From: Desmodus rotundus
Lineage: Eukaryota; Chordata; Mammalia; Chiroptera; Phyllostomidae
Reading direction: 5' to 3'
DNA length: 64,000 nt
Assembly: GCF_022682495.2 (NCBI RefSeq)
Contig: NC_071389.1
Span: forward strand, 99,799,951 to 99,863,950
Part shown: one piece after another, positions 35,001 through 45,945 of the stretch
Layout of the letters: each line of letters starts with the position of its first letter
Position numbering within the stretch: position 1 is the first letter of the stretch
The notes under the pieces: generated by a model
Databases searched by the model: none
Told to the model about the DNA's origin: nothing
What the model saw: only the letters and a program-made list of their open reading frames with translations
Made by a program: the position numbers and the translations under genes

Positions 35001-35878
35001 GGAAAATCTCAGACATTCCACGCAGCAACATCCTCACAGACACATCCCCTAAAGCAAGGGACATAAAGGAAAGAATAAACAAATGGGACCTCATCAAAAT
35101 AAAAAGCTTCTGCATGGCTAAAGAAAACAGCACCAAATTACAAAGAGAACCAACAATATGGGAAAGCATATTTGCCAATGATACCTCAGACAAGGGCCTG
35201 ATCTCCAAAATATATAAAGAACTCACACGACTCCACTCCAGGAAGACAAACAACCCAATTAAAAAATGGGCCAAGGACTTGAACAGACACTTCTCCAAGG
35301 AAGACATACAGAAGGCCCAGAGACATATGAAAAGATGCTCAGCATCACTAGCCATCAGAGAGATGCAAATTAAAACCACAATGAGGTATCATCTCACACC
35401 AGTCAGAATGGCCAACATAAACAAATCCACAAACAAATGTTGGAGAGGATGTGGAGAAAAGGGAACCCTTGTGCACTGTTGGTGGGAATGCAGACTGGTG
35501 AGGCCACTGTGGAAAACAATATGGAATTTCCTCAGAAAACTAAAAATGGAACTGCCCTTTGACCCAGTAATTCCACTGCTGGGATTATACCCTAAGAACA
35601 CTGAAACACCAATCCAAAAGAATCTGTGCACCCCAATGTTCATAGCAGCACAATTTACAATAGCCAAATACTGGAAGCAACCGAAGTGCCCATCAGCAAA
35701 CGAGTGGATCCAAAAACTATGGTATATTTACACAATGGAATTCTACGCAGCAGAGAGAAAGAAGGAGCTTATACCCTTTGCAACAGCATGGATGAAACTG
35801 GAGAGCATTATGCTAAGTGAAATAAGCCAGGAAGTGAGGGACAAATACCATATGATCTCACCTTTAACTGGAACATAA
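32058..35878 (+). pseudogene. L1 ORF2p (endonuclease-reverse transcriptase) with a single frameshift
   Basis: ORF2p nicks the target DNA and primes reverse transcription from the nick. The first frame, 32058-32570 (170 residues), holds the endonuclease start: 'TLNVNGLN' with the metal-site Asn, 'CLQETHL' with the catalytic Glu, and 'VGDFNTPL' with Asp and Asn. The second frame, 32576-35878 (1100 residues), holds the rest of the endonuclease ('[10 protein letters not shown]', 'FSDHKGL' with the final Asp-His), the reverse transcriptase with FADDM at 34151-34165, and a C-terminal Cys-rich domain ('[18 protein letters not shown]', about 35437). The frames differ by one lost base near 32550-32570. 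Everything else is open. It could be a real inactivating mutation or an assembly error. Confidence 0.93.
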
Positions 35879-36143
35879 GCAATAGAAGGAAAAAGCAAAC
35901 AAAATATAACCAGAGACATTGAAGTTAAGAACAATGTAACAATAGCAAGGGCGGGGGTGGGGGGTGGGGGCGGGGACAGTGGGTAGAGGGGATTACAGGA
36001 ACTACTATAAAGGACACATGAACAAATCCAAGGGGGAGGGTGGAGAGGGGGGAGGGAAGTGGGTTCACCTGGGGTGGGGTGAAGGGATGGGGGAAAAGGC
36101 ATACAACTGTAATTAAATAACAATAAATAAATTAAAAAAAAAA
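35879..36143 (+). other. L1 D 3' UTR with G-rich tract and first A-tail
   Basis: After the ORF2 stop the 3' UTR has a G-rich run (about 35950-36085, with gggcgggggtggggggtggg at 35950-35969) that could form a G-quadruplex, a feature known from mammalian L1 3' UTRs. It ends gtaattaaataacaataaa and an A-rich stretch at about 36116-36143. Confidence 0.88.
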
Positions 36144-36334
36144 AATATAACCAGAGACATTGAAGTTAAGAATAATCTAATAATAGCCAGACAGTGAGGA
36201 GTGGGGATTATAGGAACTACTATAAAGGACACATGGACAAAATCAAGGGGGAGGGTGGAGGTGGGGTGGAGGGGTGGGGAGAAAAGGCATACAACTGTAA
36301 TTGAATAACAATAAATATTTTTAAAAGAAAAAAA
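36144..36334 (+). mobile_element. Second, partial L1 3' UTR copy after the L1 D tail
   Basis: Directly after the first A-tail the sequence restarts at tataaccagagacattgaag, the 3' UTR motif found at about 35907, and runs to a second end (aataacaataaatattttta) and A-run at 36327-36334. The outer target duplication lies beyond it. It is either a 3' transduction carried by L1 D or a later short L1 insertion into the first tail. Confidence 0.9.
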
Positions 36335-36474
36335 AAAAATTAAAAAACCCCCAGAAATACAAAAGTCTTTCATATTTTCTCACATATATTCCATTTCTGG
36401 TTTTCTTCATTCCCTTGTATAAATTTGAGGTCTAATTTTCATTAAGTCTGTCAGTGTAAGAAATGTTCAAACCT

Positions 36475-37092
36475 GTTGAGAATTTTTATGAGTTTATTTG
36501 TGCCAAACTGATAACAATTTCCAGGAAGCAAAACCTCAAAGAGTGGAGGAAATGCTCCAGAATATGGCAGTTTTGCACCTTATTTTATACATTTACAATC
36601 AAAAGAGGAGGCATGAGTTACATGAAATCCATTGGTGGTAGATTAAGGAGGCAGAAGAAAGAAAAACAGAGAAAGTACTGGAATTGGATAAAAAGTAATA
36701 CGATAGACACATACTTCTTTTATACAGGTGGTTACAGGTTAATAGTCAACAATTGACATGATAACGATAACAATGAAAGGATTTGTGGTGTCTGCTTTGG
36801 TGTGTGGTTGTTATGCCCAGAGGGGTACAGAAAAAGGAAAGTTATCTCGACACTTCAAAGGTATATTATCACAGATGCAAAAAGGACAATAGAGCAGTTT
36901 AAGGTAAAAATTAACTTTTGTCATGGAAGATTCAAGCCTAGGACTTGATTTCCTGTCACAAACTGCTTTTAGTTAAAAAGTTTTAATTTCAGACAATCCT
37001 TTGTGGTTACTTTAGGTCTATGCCTTTGGAAGGCCACAATGCAAGCCTCCTCTGAGCTTATCAGGATACTATGTGGCCCCTTTCTGTCCACA
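36475..37092 (-). mobile_element. LTR of an older ERV, with adjacent polypurine tract
   Basis: The 618-bp segment starts tgttgagaattt and ends tctgtccaca, so it has the TG...CA form. On the minus strand it begins TGTGGACAG and carries an aataaa signal near its far end (complement tttatt at 36494-36499). Immediately outside, at 37093-37104, catctccctctt is the complement of a purine-rich tract, as expected where a 3' LTR meets the internal region. No matching second LTR was found. An ERV-L type is possible but not shown. Confidence 0.55.
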
Positions 37093-38009
37093 CATCTCCC
37101 TCTTGGTCATAAATCAATACAAAGGATACACTGATGACCAACTATTTAGTTGGATAAGGAGGTCCCACAGAGCTAGGACAGCTCATTTCTAGGAATTCTC
37201 AATGTCAGCAGTTGTCTTGCTGAACATTGGACCATTGGAGATGGGGCAAAATTGTAACCTTACTTAGAAGTCAAGACCAAATTTTTCTTCAAAGTGAAAG
37301 GCAAGTAAATGGGAGGCACTGAGGTCTAATGGGCCTTTATTAGGAAAAACACTCTGGATCATATCTAATCTATAAGCAGTCATGATCAAGGTTTTGTTGT
37401 CTCACTTCTCCATATTTTACATCTAGTATAACATTAATAGTTTGGGGGCATACCATACATATTTTCAGTTTTCATAATCTGACCAGAAGATGAGTTCCTA
37501 TTTTCTATGGCCCATTTATTTCCCATTGGAAGCACTCAGGTGTTGTTATTAATCTGATTACCACTAGTTGTGCATTTAGAAGCTGTAGCCTTGAGTTTTA
37601 ATCAGAGCCAAGGCTACAAGAATACTGTAAATGCTGTAAATTAAAATTATCATTAAAAATTCCAGAGGCCAGAAAGACAGAGTTTCATAAGTAAATTTCC
37701 TGTCCTTCAGCAGCAGTTATAATGGGCCATGTTTTTATAGCCACTTCAGCTTCCATCTGAATTAATATAGTTAGTAGCATTTGCTGGGTTAGAGGATAAA
37801 CACATTCCCATAATTAACTTGTGGCATTTATACATAAAATATCTTTCGTAATATTCCTTTTTTTACTAACTTTCTACAGCTGCCTTTGTTTTTCTGCTGG
37901 TCTCTTTCTATTCATTCAGAAATAAGTAACTTATTAAGACAAGCTACTTCCTTTTAACTTCTCTTAAAAATACACATATCCTTTTCCTTCCTTTTGTAAT
38001 AATGTAATG
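37093..38009 (-). other. Presumed internal, non-coding region of the ERV with LTR 36475-37092
   Basis: It starts with the polypurine-tract complement and contains no open frame. It is AT-rich and old-looking. Assignment rests only on adjacency to the LTR. Confidence 0.4.
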
Positions 38010-39090
38010 TGTGTGAAACAGGGGTTAGAATAGGGTATACAGTGAGAAGCCCCTGGGAATATAGACAAAAAAGAAACAAAATCCCAAAGCCTTCACAGCC
38101 ATGGATGGGGTATGAGGAAGCAGATAGATCATTTGAGAGGTAATTTGCGTATCAATAACCACTGGCCAGCATCATAATCATATTAAATAGCTTGCCTGCC
38201 CACTCAGGGAGAGGGAAATGGGCGTGACTTTGACCCCTGATGGAGCCAGAGGAGCTTGCTGTGCCTATGGGAGAGGCTTAGAGGTGGTTCCTCAACGTCA
38301 CAGGGCCACACATGCCCAGACTAACAATGCCTGTAGGAGAAAGGGAGAAGATGCTGGAGGACTGGCAGATGTATGCCTTTGTGGGAGGAGTCAGATATGG
38401 GGTTATGGAGGAGGTGGCAGGATTTAAACTAGATGCAACAGCCATTTTCTCTCTGCTCTTGGCCATACAACTTGGGAAGGAGAAGGTCTCTTGGCCATGC
38501 AGGGAGTAAAAGTGAGGGAAGAGACATGTTGTCTGTAGTAAGGGATTTTTGCCACATGGTTTGAAAGGGAACAGTGCAAAGGAAGAAATAAACAAGCAAC
38601 TATATAGTTTACAGTGAGAAGGAAGCCATGTGGCCTGGACTATCGAGAAAGGAGATGATGCTGCTGTGATTGTGCCTGCTCTAGCTGACTCCAGAGACAC
38701 AAAGGACTTTAAGATCCTGACCTGTTAGACCTGGATATTACCTGGCCTTTTAAGATCTGTGACTTTCTTGAGTTTCAACCATGATCCAGAGTAACACAGT
38801 GCATGCTTTATTTTAGACTATTATGTGGATGCTGATGGCAGCATATTCCAGATCCAGTACAGATAAGGACATGGGAAACTTTTGGGATGCTCTTGGCTAG
38901 TAGCCTGGCAGGGAACATGGGAAGTTCTGGGTCTCATGGGAAAGGAGGGCTCTGAGATGAGGTGCTCGGAGCCCCTCCAAGGTGGGAATGTTGTAAATAA
39001 AGATCTGCTCCTTCCAGCATTAATTGTTGGGTCATTCACCAAGGTGCCACACAGACGGGGCCCTGTCTGCTTGGTGACAATAGCATCTCT
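38010..39090 (+). other. Possible LTR-type insertion with aataaa signal
   Basis: This G+C-richer stretch stands out from AT-rich neighbours. It may start at tgtgaaacagggg (about 38010) and end at ttggtgaca (about 39080), with aataaa at 38996-39001 followed by a U5-like part. No duplicated flank is evident. The interior has only short open frames without motifs. Confidence 0.33.
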
Positions 39091-39596
39091 TCTAAATTTC
39101 AAAAGAGAAATCATAAAAAGAGTGTTATTGATAATAAAAGATATCCTATATACCTCCAGCAATTATTAACAAACTATGTACATAAGGTTTTAGAAAAGCA
39201 TAAAAACAAGTATAATTATTATCAACATCAGCAGACAGACAAAGACAATCAAATAAGTAAATAAAGCTCAACATCAATTTGTAGGTATACAGGCCTTGTT
39301 GGTCTCTTGGGATAGTTGTCTATTCCCAATGTCTGTTTCTTCTTATTCTTGAGAAGTCTTTGATTTTTGTTGTAGTTGGAGGCAAGTGTCAGAGACATGA
39401 CAGATGTCCATTCATTGTTATATACCTGATAAGGTCTTTTCCAACAATGTTGGAGAGAGCCTTTAACTAATGTTATTTCCAATGGACAACAGTCTCCTAC
39501 TTGTAAGTAGTGTTTTTTGAAGTCTTTGTATTCCAGGAGCACACTGTGAAATGAATGTTACTAATTAATCTGTTCCTATAAGCTGGCTAATGAGCC
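39091..39596. other. Unclassified sequence with a minus-strand open frame
   Basis: A minus-strand frame at 39542-39249 contains 'LQVGDCC' and 'QHCWKRPYQVY', which distantly recall the C-terminal part of a retroviral integrase (a Gly-Asp turn followed by Trp-x-x-Pro-Tyr-x-Val). With no catalytic core nearby I only note it. No other feature was seen. Confidence 0.25.
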
Positions 39597-40038
39597 CTTG
39601 ATAGTTTTTCTTATATTTGGAAAACAAAAGATTTAAATATCAGCAATATTTTGAACAAAATTATAAGAATAATAATTATCTTCACTTCATTCAGTCCCAT
39701 ACCAACTTTTCATTTATCCTGATTATTTGCCAGTATTTTTATGAATTCAATTATTTCTTAGAGTTCTACAAATCTCATCTAGTTCAAAGATATGACCTGC
39801 TTAGAAACCTATAATTTAGGGTAAGGCAGCATCCTTTTAATGGATCTTTCTAAAGATATAACACATTTGCAAATGTATTATAGTAAAACAATGACTATAT
39901 GAATGACAAAAATGACATGGTTATAGATCTGATTATAATACAATTGATAAAAAAAACCACATTTCCTTTTCTGTAAGATGTAACATTCCAAGATAACAAT
40001 TTCTTGGTAAATAGTAGTCATTGTAAAATTATATAAGT
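39597..40038. repeat. Block C, copy 2, first part
   Basis: Aligns with 5207-5600 through common strings (gattatttgccagtattt, atatga-ctgcttA, acatttgcaaatg). It is interrupted by an L1 3' end at 40039. Confidence 0.75.
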
Positions 40039-40484
40039 GCCCATCAGCAAATGAGTGGATCAAAAAATTATGGTACATTTACACAATGGAATTCTATGCA
40101 GCAGAGAGAAAGAAGGAGCTTATACCCTTTGCAATGGCATGGATAGAACTGGAGAGCATTATGCTAAGTGAAATAAGCCAGGCGGTGAGGGACAAATACC
40201 ATATGATCTCATCTTTAACTGGAACATAATCAACAAAAGAAAAAAGCAAACAAAATATAACCAGAGACATTGAAATTAAGAACATTGTAACAATAGCCAC
40301 AGGGGAGTGGGGAGGGGATAGTAGGGAGAGGGGTCTATAGGAGCTACTATAAAGGACACAAGGACAAAATCAAGGAGGAGGGTAGAGGTGGGGGAGGGAG
40401 GTGGGACTGGCTGGGGTGGGGTGGAGGGAAGGGGAGAAAATGCAGACAATTGTAACTGAATAAAAATAAATTAATTAAAAAAAA
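40039..40484 (+). mobile_element. 5'-truncated L1 3' end
   Basis: It holds the last ORF2 codons (aatggaattctatgcagcag), then the G-rich 3' UTR and an A-rich tail (aaataaattaattaaaaaaaa). Flanks aaattatataag (around 40027-40038) and aaatatataag (around 40485-40495) are near-identical target duplications. Sequence decay is modest. Confidence 0.93.
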
Positions 40485-41464
40485 GAAATATATAAGCCCA
40501 CATTTTTAAATTTAACATGCAATTTCAATATATATACAATACTATGTGAGATTTTAAAACATGTTCATAGTTTATTGAAAGTGAATTGGACATTGGAAAC
40601 AATTCATACACTCCCAATGTGTGGACCACAACACCCAGAGAACCACTACCAGTAGCCCTCATCAGGAACCATCTCTCTCTTCTTGTCTGGTGTCACTGAC
40701 AGAACACCTGTAATTCCTGAGAACTCCCTGTTTGTATTTAGCTCTACATCTTTGCAAGTTGCTCTCTAAGGAAGGCTGAAATTTTTAGAACATCCATCTT
40801 AATAAAAAATATATGAATATAAATAGAACATACTTGTCATTAATAGTATAATAATTATTATTATTACTGTTATTATCACAAAGCTTCCCATGTAATTTCA
40901 AGCATATCAAATAGGCCTAATTAGTTAAAGACATTTCTTTTATAAAGAGAGAGAATAAATCTTTGAAAGATACCAGGGCCCATTAGAATAACTAAAAAGT
41001 CATTTCCCAGTTAAAAAAATCTCTTAAAATTTAAACTTTAGGAAGGTTGTGAAACAAACTTAACTAAAAAATTATAACTTTTTTTTGTAAACCCGGGTAA
41101 AACAAAAATGACTTTAAAAGATATCAATCAAACTTATATTTGTTTTAATATTAAATTCTTTGGCCAGACCATAAGATCCTGCTTAATTTATGTAAGCATT
41201 TAATGTCTTTAGCCCAATAAAATATTATACCCTAGTAATGTCATCAGTAGGCAGAAAAAACTACATAACACATAACATACAGACAAACACATATTATTAC
41301 ATCAAGACCATACATATAATTTGAATAGCTAATTTTTGTGGAGCAGGCAAGAGCAACTACAGCCACTTAAGGTTCTTAGCTTAAGGTTTAAGAGTGTAAC
41401 ATTTTTCTTTAGTTATCTCAACCTTGTTTACATTACTAATTATCCAGCTGGAAGTCCTGTTGAG
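40485..41464. repeat. Block C, copy 2, middle part
   Basis: Continues the alignment with copy 1 at 14671-15440. Around 40535-40580 it shows the site without L1 A and without the MER1-like transposon: aatactatgtgagattttaaaa then acatgttcatag. No coding signal is visible. Confidence 0.72.
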
Positions 41465-41930
41465 CTTTTTTTTTCACTTTCTTTATTGTTGTTCAAGTAC
41501 AGTTGTCTCCATTCCCCCACTCCCCAACCCCAGCAATTTCCACCTCTCACCCTTGATCCTACCCCCACTTTGGCTTTGTCCATGTGTCCTTTTACATGTT
41601 CTTGACAACCCTTCCCCCTTCTTCATGTCTCTGCTTATATTTTGCTTTCTTGATTCTTTTGGTGATTAGGTTCCGCTTATGGGTGAGATCATATGAAAGG
41701 ATGCTCAGTGGCACTGGCCATCAGAGAGATGCAAATTAAAATCACAATGAGATACCACTTCACACCAGTCAGAATGACCATCACTAAAACAACAAACAGT
41801 AAGTGCTGGACAGGTTGTGGAGAAAAGGCAACCCTAGTACATTGTTGATGGGAATGCAGACATGTGTAGCCACTGTGAAAACAGTATGTAATTTCTTCAA
41901 AATACTAAAAATGGAACTACTGAGATTATA
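41465..41930 (-). mobile_element. L1 insertion with 5' inversion (twin priming)
   Basis: From 41465 to 41697 the sequence is the complement of an L1 3' UTR ending at gagatcatatg. From there to about 41930 it switches to plus-strand L1 ORF2 C-terminal sequence (atgctcagtggcactggccatcag, then the Cys-rich region). A 3' part joined to an inverted upstream part, with the intervening L1 bases missing, is the standard twin-priming product. Confidence 0.88.
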
Positions 41931-42059
41931 CTCATGTTATTTCAAAATATATAGATGTTCAATAACCTTTAACAAATATACCAGTAGCTGCAACAAGTTC
42001 AATTGACTTAGTCAGACATGGGTAAGGGTTTACAACATTTTGATAAGGCTTCCAAAAAT

Positions 42060-42060
<1 letters not shown>
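41931..42060. repeat. Block C, copy 2, last part left of L1 B
   Basis: Aligns with 16560-16645 of copy 1 (ttttgataag then ccaaaa-tt). L1 B begins in the duplicated ccaaaaattta at 42052-42062, which matches cccaaattta at 52120-52129; copy 1 shows the uninterrupted site at 16635-16646. Confidence 0.7.
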
Positions 42061-42094
<34 letters not shown>

Positions 42095-42715
42095 TTGTTC
42101 AGTTACAGTTGTCCCACCTCTTTCCCCATTGCTCTCACCTGCCCCACTACCCGTTACTCCCACAGCCAATCCCCCCATTGTTCATGCCCATGAGTCCTCT
42201 ATTCATGTTCACCCTGTTCTTCCCCATTCCCCCCCCCATTCCCCCTCTGGTCACCCTGTTATTCACCTCCCCACTCCCCTCTGGTCATTGTCATTTTGTT
42301 CTTTATTTCCAAGTCTCTGTTTCTATTTTCCTCAATTGTTTGTTTTGTTTATTAGGTTCCACTTATAATGAGATCATATGGTTTTTGTTTTTCATTGCCT
42401 GGCTTATTTCACTGAGCATAATCCTCTCCAGATCCATCCATGCTGTCATGAAAGATAAAAGCTCCTTTCTTTCTACTGTGTGATATATTCCACTGTGTAA
42501 ATGTACCAGAGTTTTTTTATCCACTCATTTACTGATGGACACTTAGACTATTTCCAGCTCTTGGCTGTTGTAAATAATGCTGCTATGAAAATTAAGACAC
42601 ATAGGTTCTTTTGAATTGGTGTATCAGAATTTTTAGGGTATAGTCCCAGCAGTGGGATTACTGGACTGAAAGGCAGTTCCAGCTTTAGTTTTTTGAGGAA
42701 ATCCCATACTGTTTT

Positions 42716-43734
42716 ATTGTTGTGTGTGTGATTTTTTTTATTGTTGTTGAAGTACTGTTCTCTCCATTTTCACCCTACAATGGCCCCCTGCTGTGGGGAA
42801 CTGTTCCAAGTGTGGGAAATGTGGCTCAGCCCCCACTTGGAAAAGCCAGTGGGGAGCAAGGTTGGCGGGCAGGACCCATGTCCATGGATAGGTTCTGCTG
42901 TGGGAAATCAGGCCTGCATTGTACTTAGACTGCTATGAAACTTCCTCTTGCTAAAAAACTCCCTCACCCTGAATTGAGGCAGCAAATGTTTACTGAGTAT
43001 CTTTATCTTCCCAAAATCTGAGCTAGACCTTCCAGGTATGGAACATAGCCGTCCTGACCATTTCTCCTTTTACATTGCAAATATCCTCCTTTGATGTATT
43101 CAGCGACACCCTCTCCTTCTTCTGCAAAAGATAACCAACCCAAACAAACTTTTGCATAGTAAAGGAGGACCATCTTTGATGTAAGGGGCCTAGAAAAACA
43201 ATAAAAGCCTGTCAAGGCAAGGGTCCGGATGCTCTCCTCTTGAGGGAGTGGCTGAGGCGCTCAGAGGCACTCTCCTCTTGAGACAGTGGCCTCACCATCC
43301 CTTTCCTCCACATGATTTCTGTAGTCTGTGTGTATTTGAATATTGCAACCACAACAGATCCTGCTGGCTGGGATCTGTGTCACCCTGCCCCACCCATCCA
43401 GGCCTTCCACCCTTGAACCTACCCCTTTGGCTTTGTCCATTTTTCCTTTATACATGTTCCTTGGTGGACCTTCCCCTCTTTTCCCCCATTATCTGTCTCC
43501 CCCCTCCCCTCTGGTTACCGTCAGTTTGTTATTTATTTCAATGAATCCATCAAGAAGACATAAATATTGTAAACATATATGCAACCAACATAGGAGCACC
43601 CAAATATATAAGGAAAATCTTGGAGGAATTTGAGAAAGATACAGACAATTACACACTTATATTAGTGGATTTTAACACCCCGCTGTAAAAATGGATAGAT
43701 CTTCCAAACAAAATATCAAGCAATCAAAATATAT
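42716..43734 (-). mobile_element. Twin-primed L1 inserted in L1 B
   Basis: From 42716 (ignoring the LTR at 42792-43382) to about 43540 it is the complement of an L1 3' UTR. It then switches at about 43541 to plus-strand L1 ORF2 endonuclease sequence ('aatccatcaagaagacataa', then 'ccaacataggagcacccaaa') until 43734. Flanks ccatactgtttt at 42704-42715 and 43735-43746 are identical 12-bp target duplications. The inverted 5' piece is diagnostic of twin priming. Confidence 0.93.
42792..43382 (+). mobile_element. Solo LTR, class II-like (6-bp duplication), 591 bp
   Basis: It starts tgtggggaactg and ends gatctgtgtca. It is flanked by ccctgc at 42786-42791 and 43383-43388, a perfect 6-bp target duplication, which is typical of class II (betaretrovirus-like) ERVs. 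An aataaa signal lies at 43200-43205, ahead of an R/U5-like segment. A relative in the opposite orientation is at 58037-58593. It sits in the 3' UTR part of the twin-primed L1, so it is the youngest of three nested insertions here. Confidence 0.92.
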
Positions 43735-45546
43735 CCATACTGTTTTTCACAGTGGACAGTGGCTGTACAAGTCTGCATTCCCACCAAGAGTGTACTAGGG
43801 TTCCTCTTTCTGCACATCCTCATCAGCACTTGTTGTTTGCTGATTTATTAATGATGGTCATTCTGACTGGTGTGAAGTGGTATCTCATTGTGGTTTTAAT
43901 TTGCATCTCTCTATTGGCTAGTGATGCTGAACATTTTTCCATGTGTCTCTGGTCCCTCTGTATGTCCTCATTGGAGAAGTGTCTATTTAGGTCCCCTGAT
44001 CATTTTTTAATTGTATGCTTTTCTTCTTGGTGTGGAATCCTGTAAGTTCTTTATATATTTTGGAGACCAAACCCTTGTCCTAGGAACCAGTGGCAATTAT
44101 GTTTTCCCATACAGCTGGTACCCTTTTCATTTTGTTGATGTTTTCTTTAGCTGTGCAGAAGCTTCTTAATTTGATGTAGTACCATTGTTTATTCTTTCCT
44201 TTATATCCCTTGCAATAGAGGATGTATCAGTAAAAATATTGCTGCAGAGGATATCTGAAAATTTCCTGCCTATGTTTTCCTCTAGGACTTTTATGATGTC
44301 ATAACTTATATTTAAGTCTGTTATACATCTTCAGTTTATTCTGGTGTATGGTATAAGTTGGTGGTCTAGTTTCATTTTTTTTTTTTGCATTTACTTGTCC
44401 AGATCTCCCAACACCATTTATTGAAGAGGCTATTTTTACAACATTTTATTTTCCTGCCTCTTTTGTCAAATATTAACTGACTGTATTGACATAGGCTTAT
44501 TTCTGGGCTCTCTATGCTGTTCTACTGGTCTATGTGTCTGTTCTTATGTCAATACCAGGCTGTTTTGCTTATAGTGGCCTTGTAATATAGTTTGCTATCA
44601 GGTATTGTGATCTCTCCTACTTTGTTCTTCTTTTTCAAAATTGCTCAGTCTATTTGTGGGCTGTTTATGGTTCCATATACATTTTTGAAATATTTGTTCT
44701 ATTTCTGTGAAATATGTCATTGGTATCTTGATCAGGGTTGTGTTGAATCTATAGATTGCTTTGGGTAGTATGGACATTTTAATGGTGTTAATTCTTACAG
44801 TCCATGAACATGGTATATGCTTCCATTTATTTGTGTCTTCCTTAATTTCTTTCTTCAGTGTTGTGTAGTTTTCTGAGTACAGGTCTTTTACCTCCTTGGT
44901 TACATTTATTCCTAAGTATTTTATTTTTCTTGGTACCATAGTAAATGGAACTTTTTCTTAGTTTCCGTTTCTGGTATTTCATTGTTAGTGTACAAAAATG
45001 CCTTCAATTTCTGAATGTTCATTTTGTATCCTGGCATTTTGCCAAATTCACTTATTAGGTTTTGGTGGCTTCTATAGAGTTTTCTATGTACACTATCATG
45101 TCACCTGCAAACAGTGACAGCTTTACTTCCTCCTTTCCAACTTGAATGCCTTTTATTTCTTTTACTTGTTTGATCACTGTGGGTAAAACTTCGAGTACTA
45201 TGTTGAACAGTTGAGCGGTGAAAGTGGACACCCTTACTTGTGCCTGATCTTAGGGGGAAAGCGCTTGGTTTTTGTCCATTGATAAGATGTTGGCTGTAGA
45301 TTTCTTGTAGATGGTCTTTATTATGTTGAGGTATGCTCCCTCTATTCCCACTTTGCTGAGTGTTTTTATCCTAAATAGTTGCTGTACTTAATCAAATAGT
45401 TTTTTTTAGCATCTATTGATATTGTTATGTGGTTTTTGTCTTTTGTATCATTTATGTGGTATATTACATTTCTTGATTTGTGTACATTGTACCATCCTTG
45501 AATCCCTGGGATAAATCCCAGTGGACTCGTGATGTATAATCTTTTA

Positions 45547-45638
45547 TTTTTATTTTTTTAAATATTTTTATTGTTATTCAATTACAGTTGTATGCCTTTT
45601 CTCCCCATCCCTCCACCCCACCCCAGCCATAAACTATG
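45547..45638 (-). mobile_element. Very short L1 tail insertion (about 92 bp)
   Basis: This is the complement of only the last ~70 bases of a young-type L1 3' UTR (attacagttgtatgcctttt) plus its tail. It is flanked by an identical 18-bp duplication, gtgatgtataatctttta, at 45529-45546 and 45639-45656. The L1 B sequence is continuous without it. Confidence 0.93.
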
Positions 45639-45945
45639 GTGATGTATAATCTTTTAAATTTATTACTTGATCCAGTTTTCCAATATTTTGTTGAGGATTT
45701 TAGCATCTATGTTCATCATAGATATTGGCCTATAGTTTTCTTTCTTTGTTGTGTCTTTTTCTGGTTTTAGAATTAGGATAATACTGGCCTCATAAAAAGC
45801 ATTTGGGATCCTTCCCTCTTCTTGGATATTTTACAATAGTTTGAGAAAAATCGGGTTTAGCTGTTCTCTAAATGTTTTTGGTACAATTCTCCTGTGATTC
45901 CATCTGGCCCAAGGCTTTTTGTGCTAGGAATTTTTTTTAAGTGTA

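Larger units (their letters stand above)
29340..36334 (+). mobile_element. L1 'D', young, near-intact full-length LINE-1
   Basis: This is a complete element: GC-rich 5' UTR from ggactcggaagatggcggc, open ORF1, ORF2 open except for one frameshift, G-rich 3' UTR, A-rich tail, and a second short 3' UTR copy with its own tail. Identical duplications aaaaattaaaaaacc lie at 29325-29339 and 36335-36349 (15 bp, matching the A/T-rich L1 endonuclease preference). The lack of decay compared with L1 A, B and C marks a recent insertion. It supplies the reference for reading every other L1 in the window. Confidence 0.96.

Noticed and set aside
34903..35379. Minus-strand open frame of 158 codons, with similar ones at 112-729, 2520-3053 and 26356-26700
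   Set aside because: These recur opposite every L1 ORF2 C-terminal region and are antisense shadows of the ORF2 codons.
38218..38700. Overlapping open frames on both strands in a G+C-richer stretch
   Set aside because: No recognisable motif, no splice-like context, and an LTR-type setting; not supported as a host gene.
39249..39542. Minus-strand frame resembling the end of an integrase
   Set aside because: Only two weak motif-like strings and no catalytic core nearby; too little to call pol.
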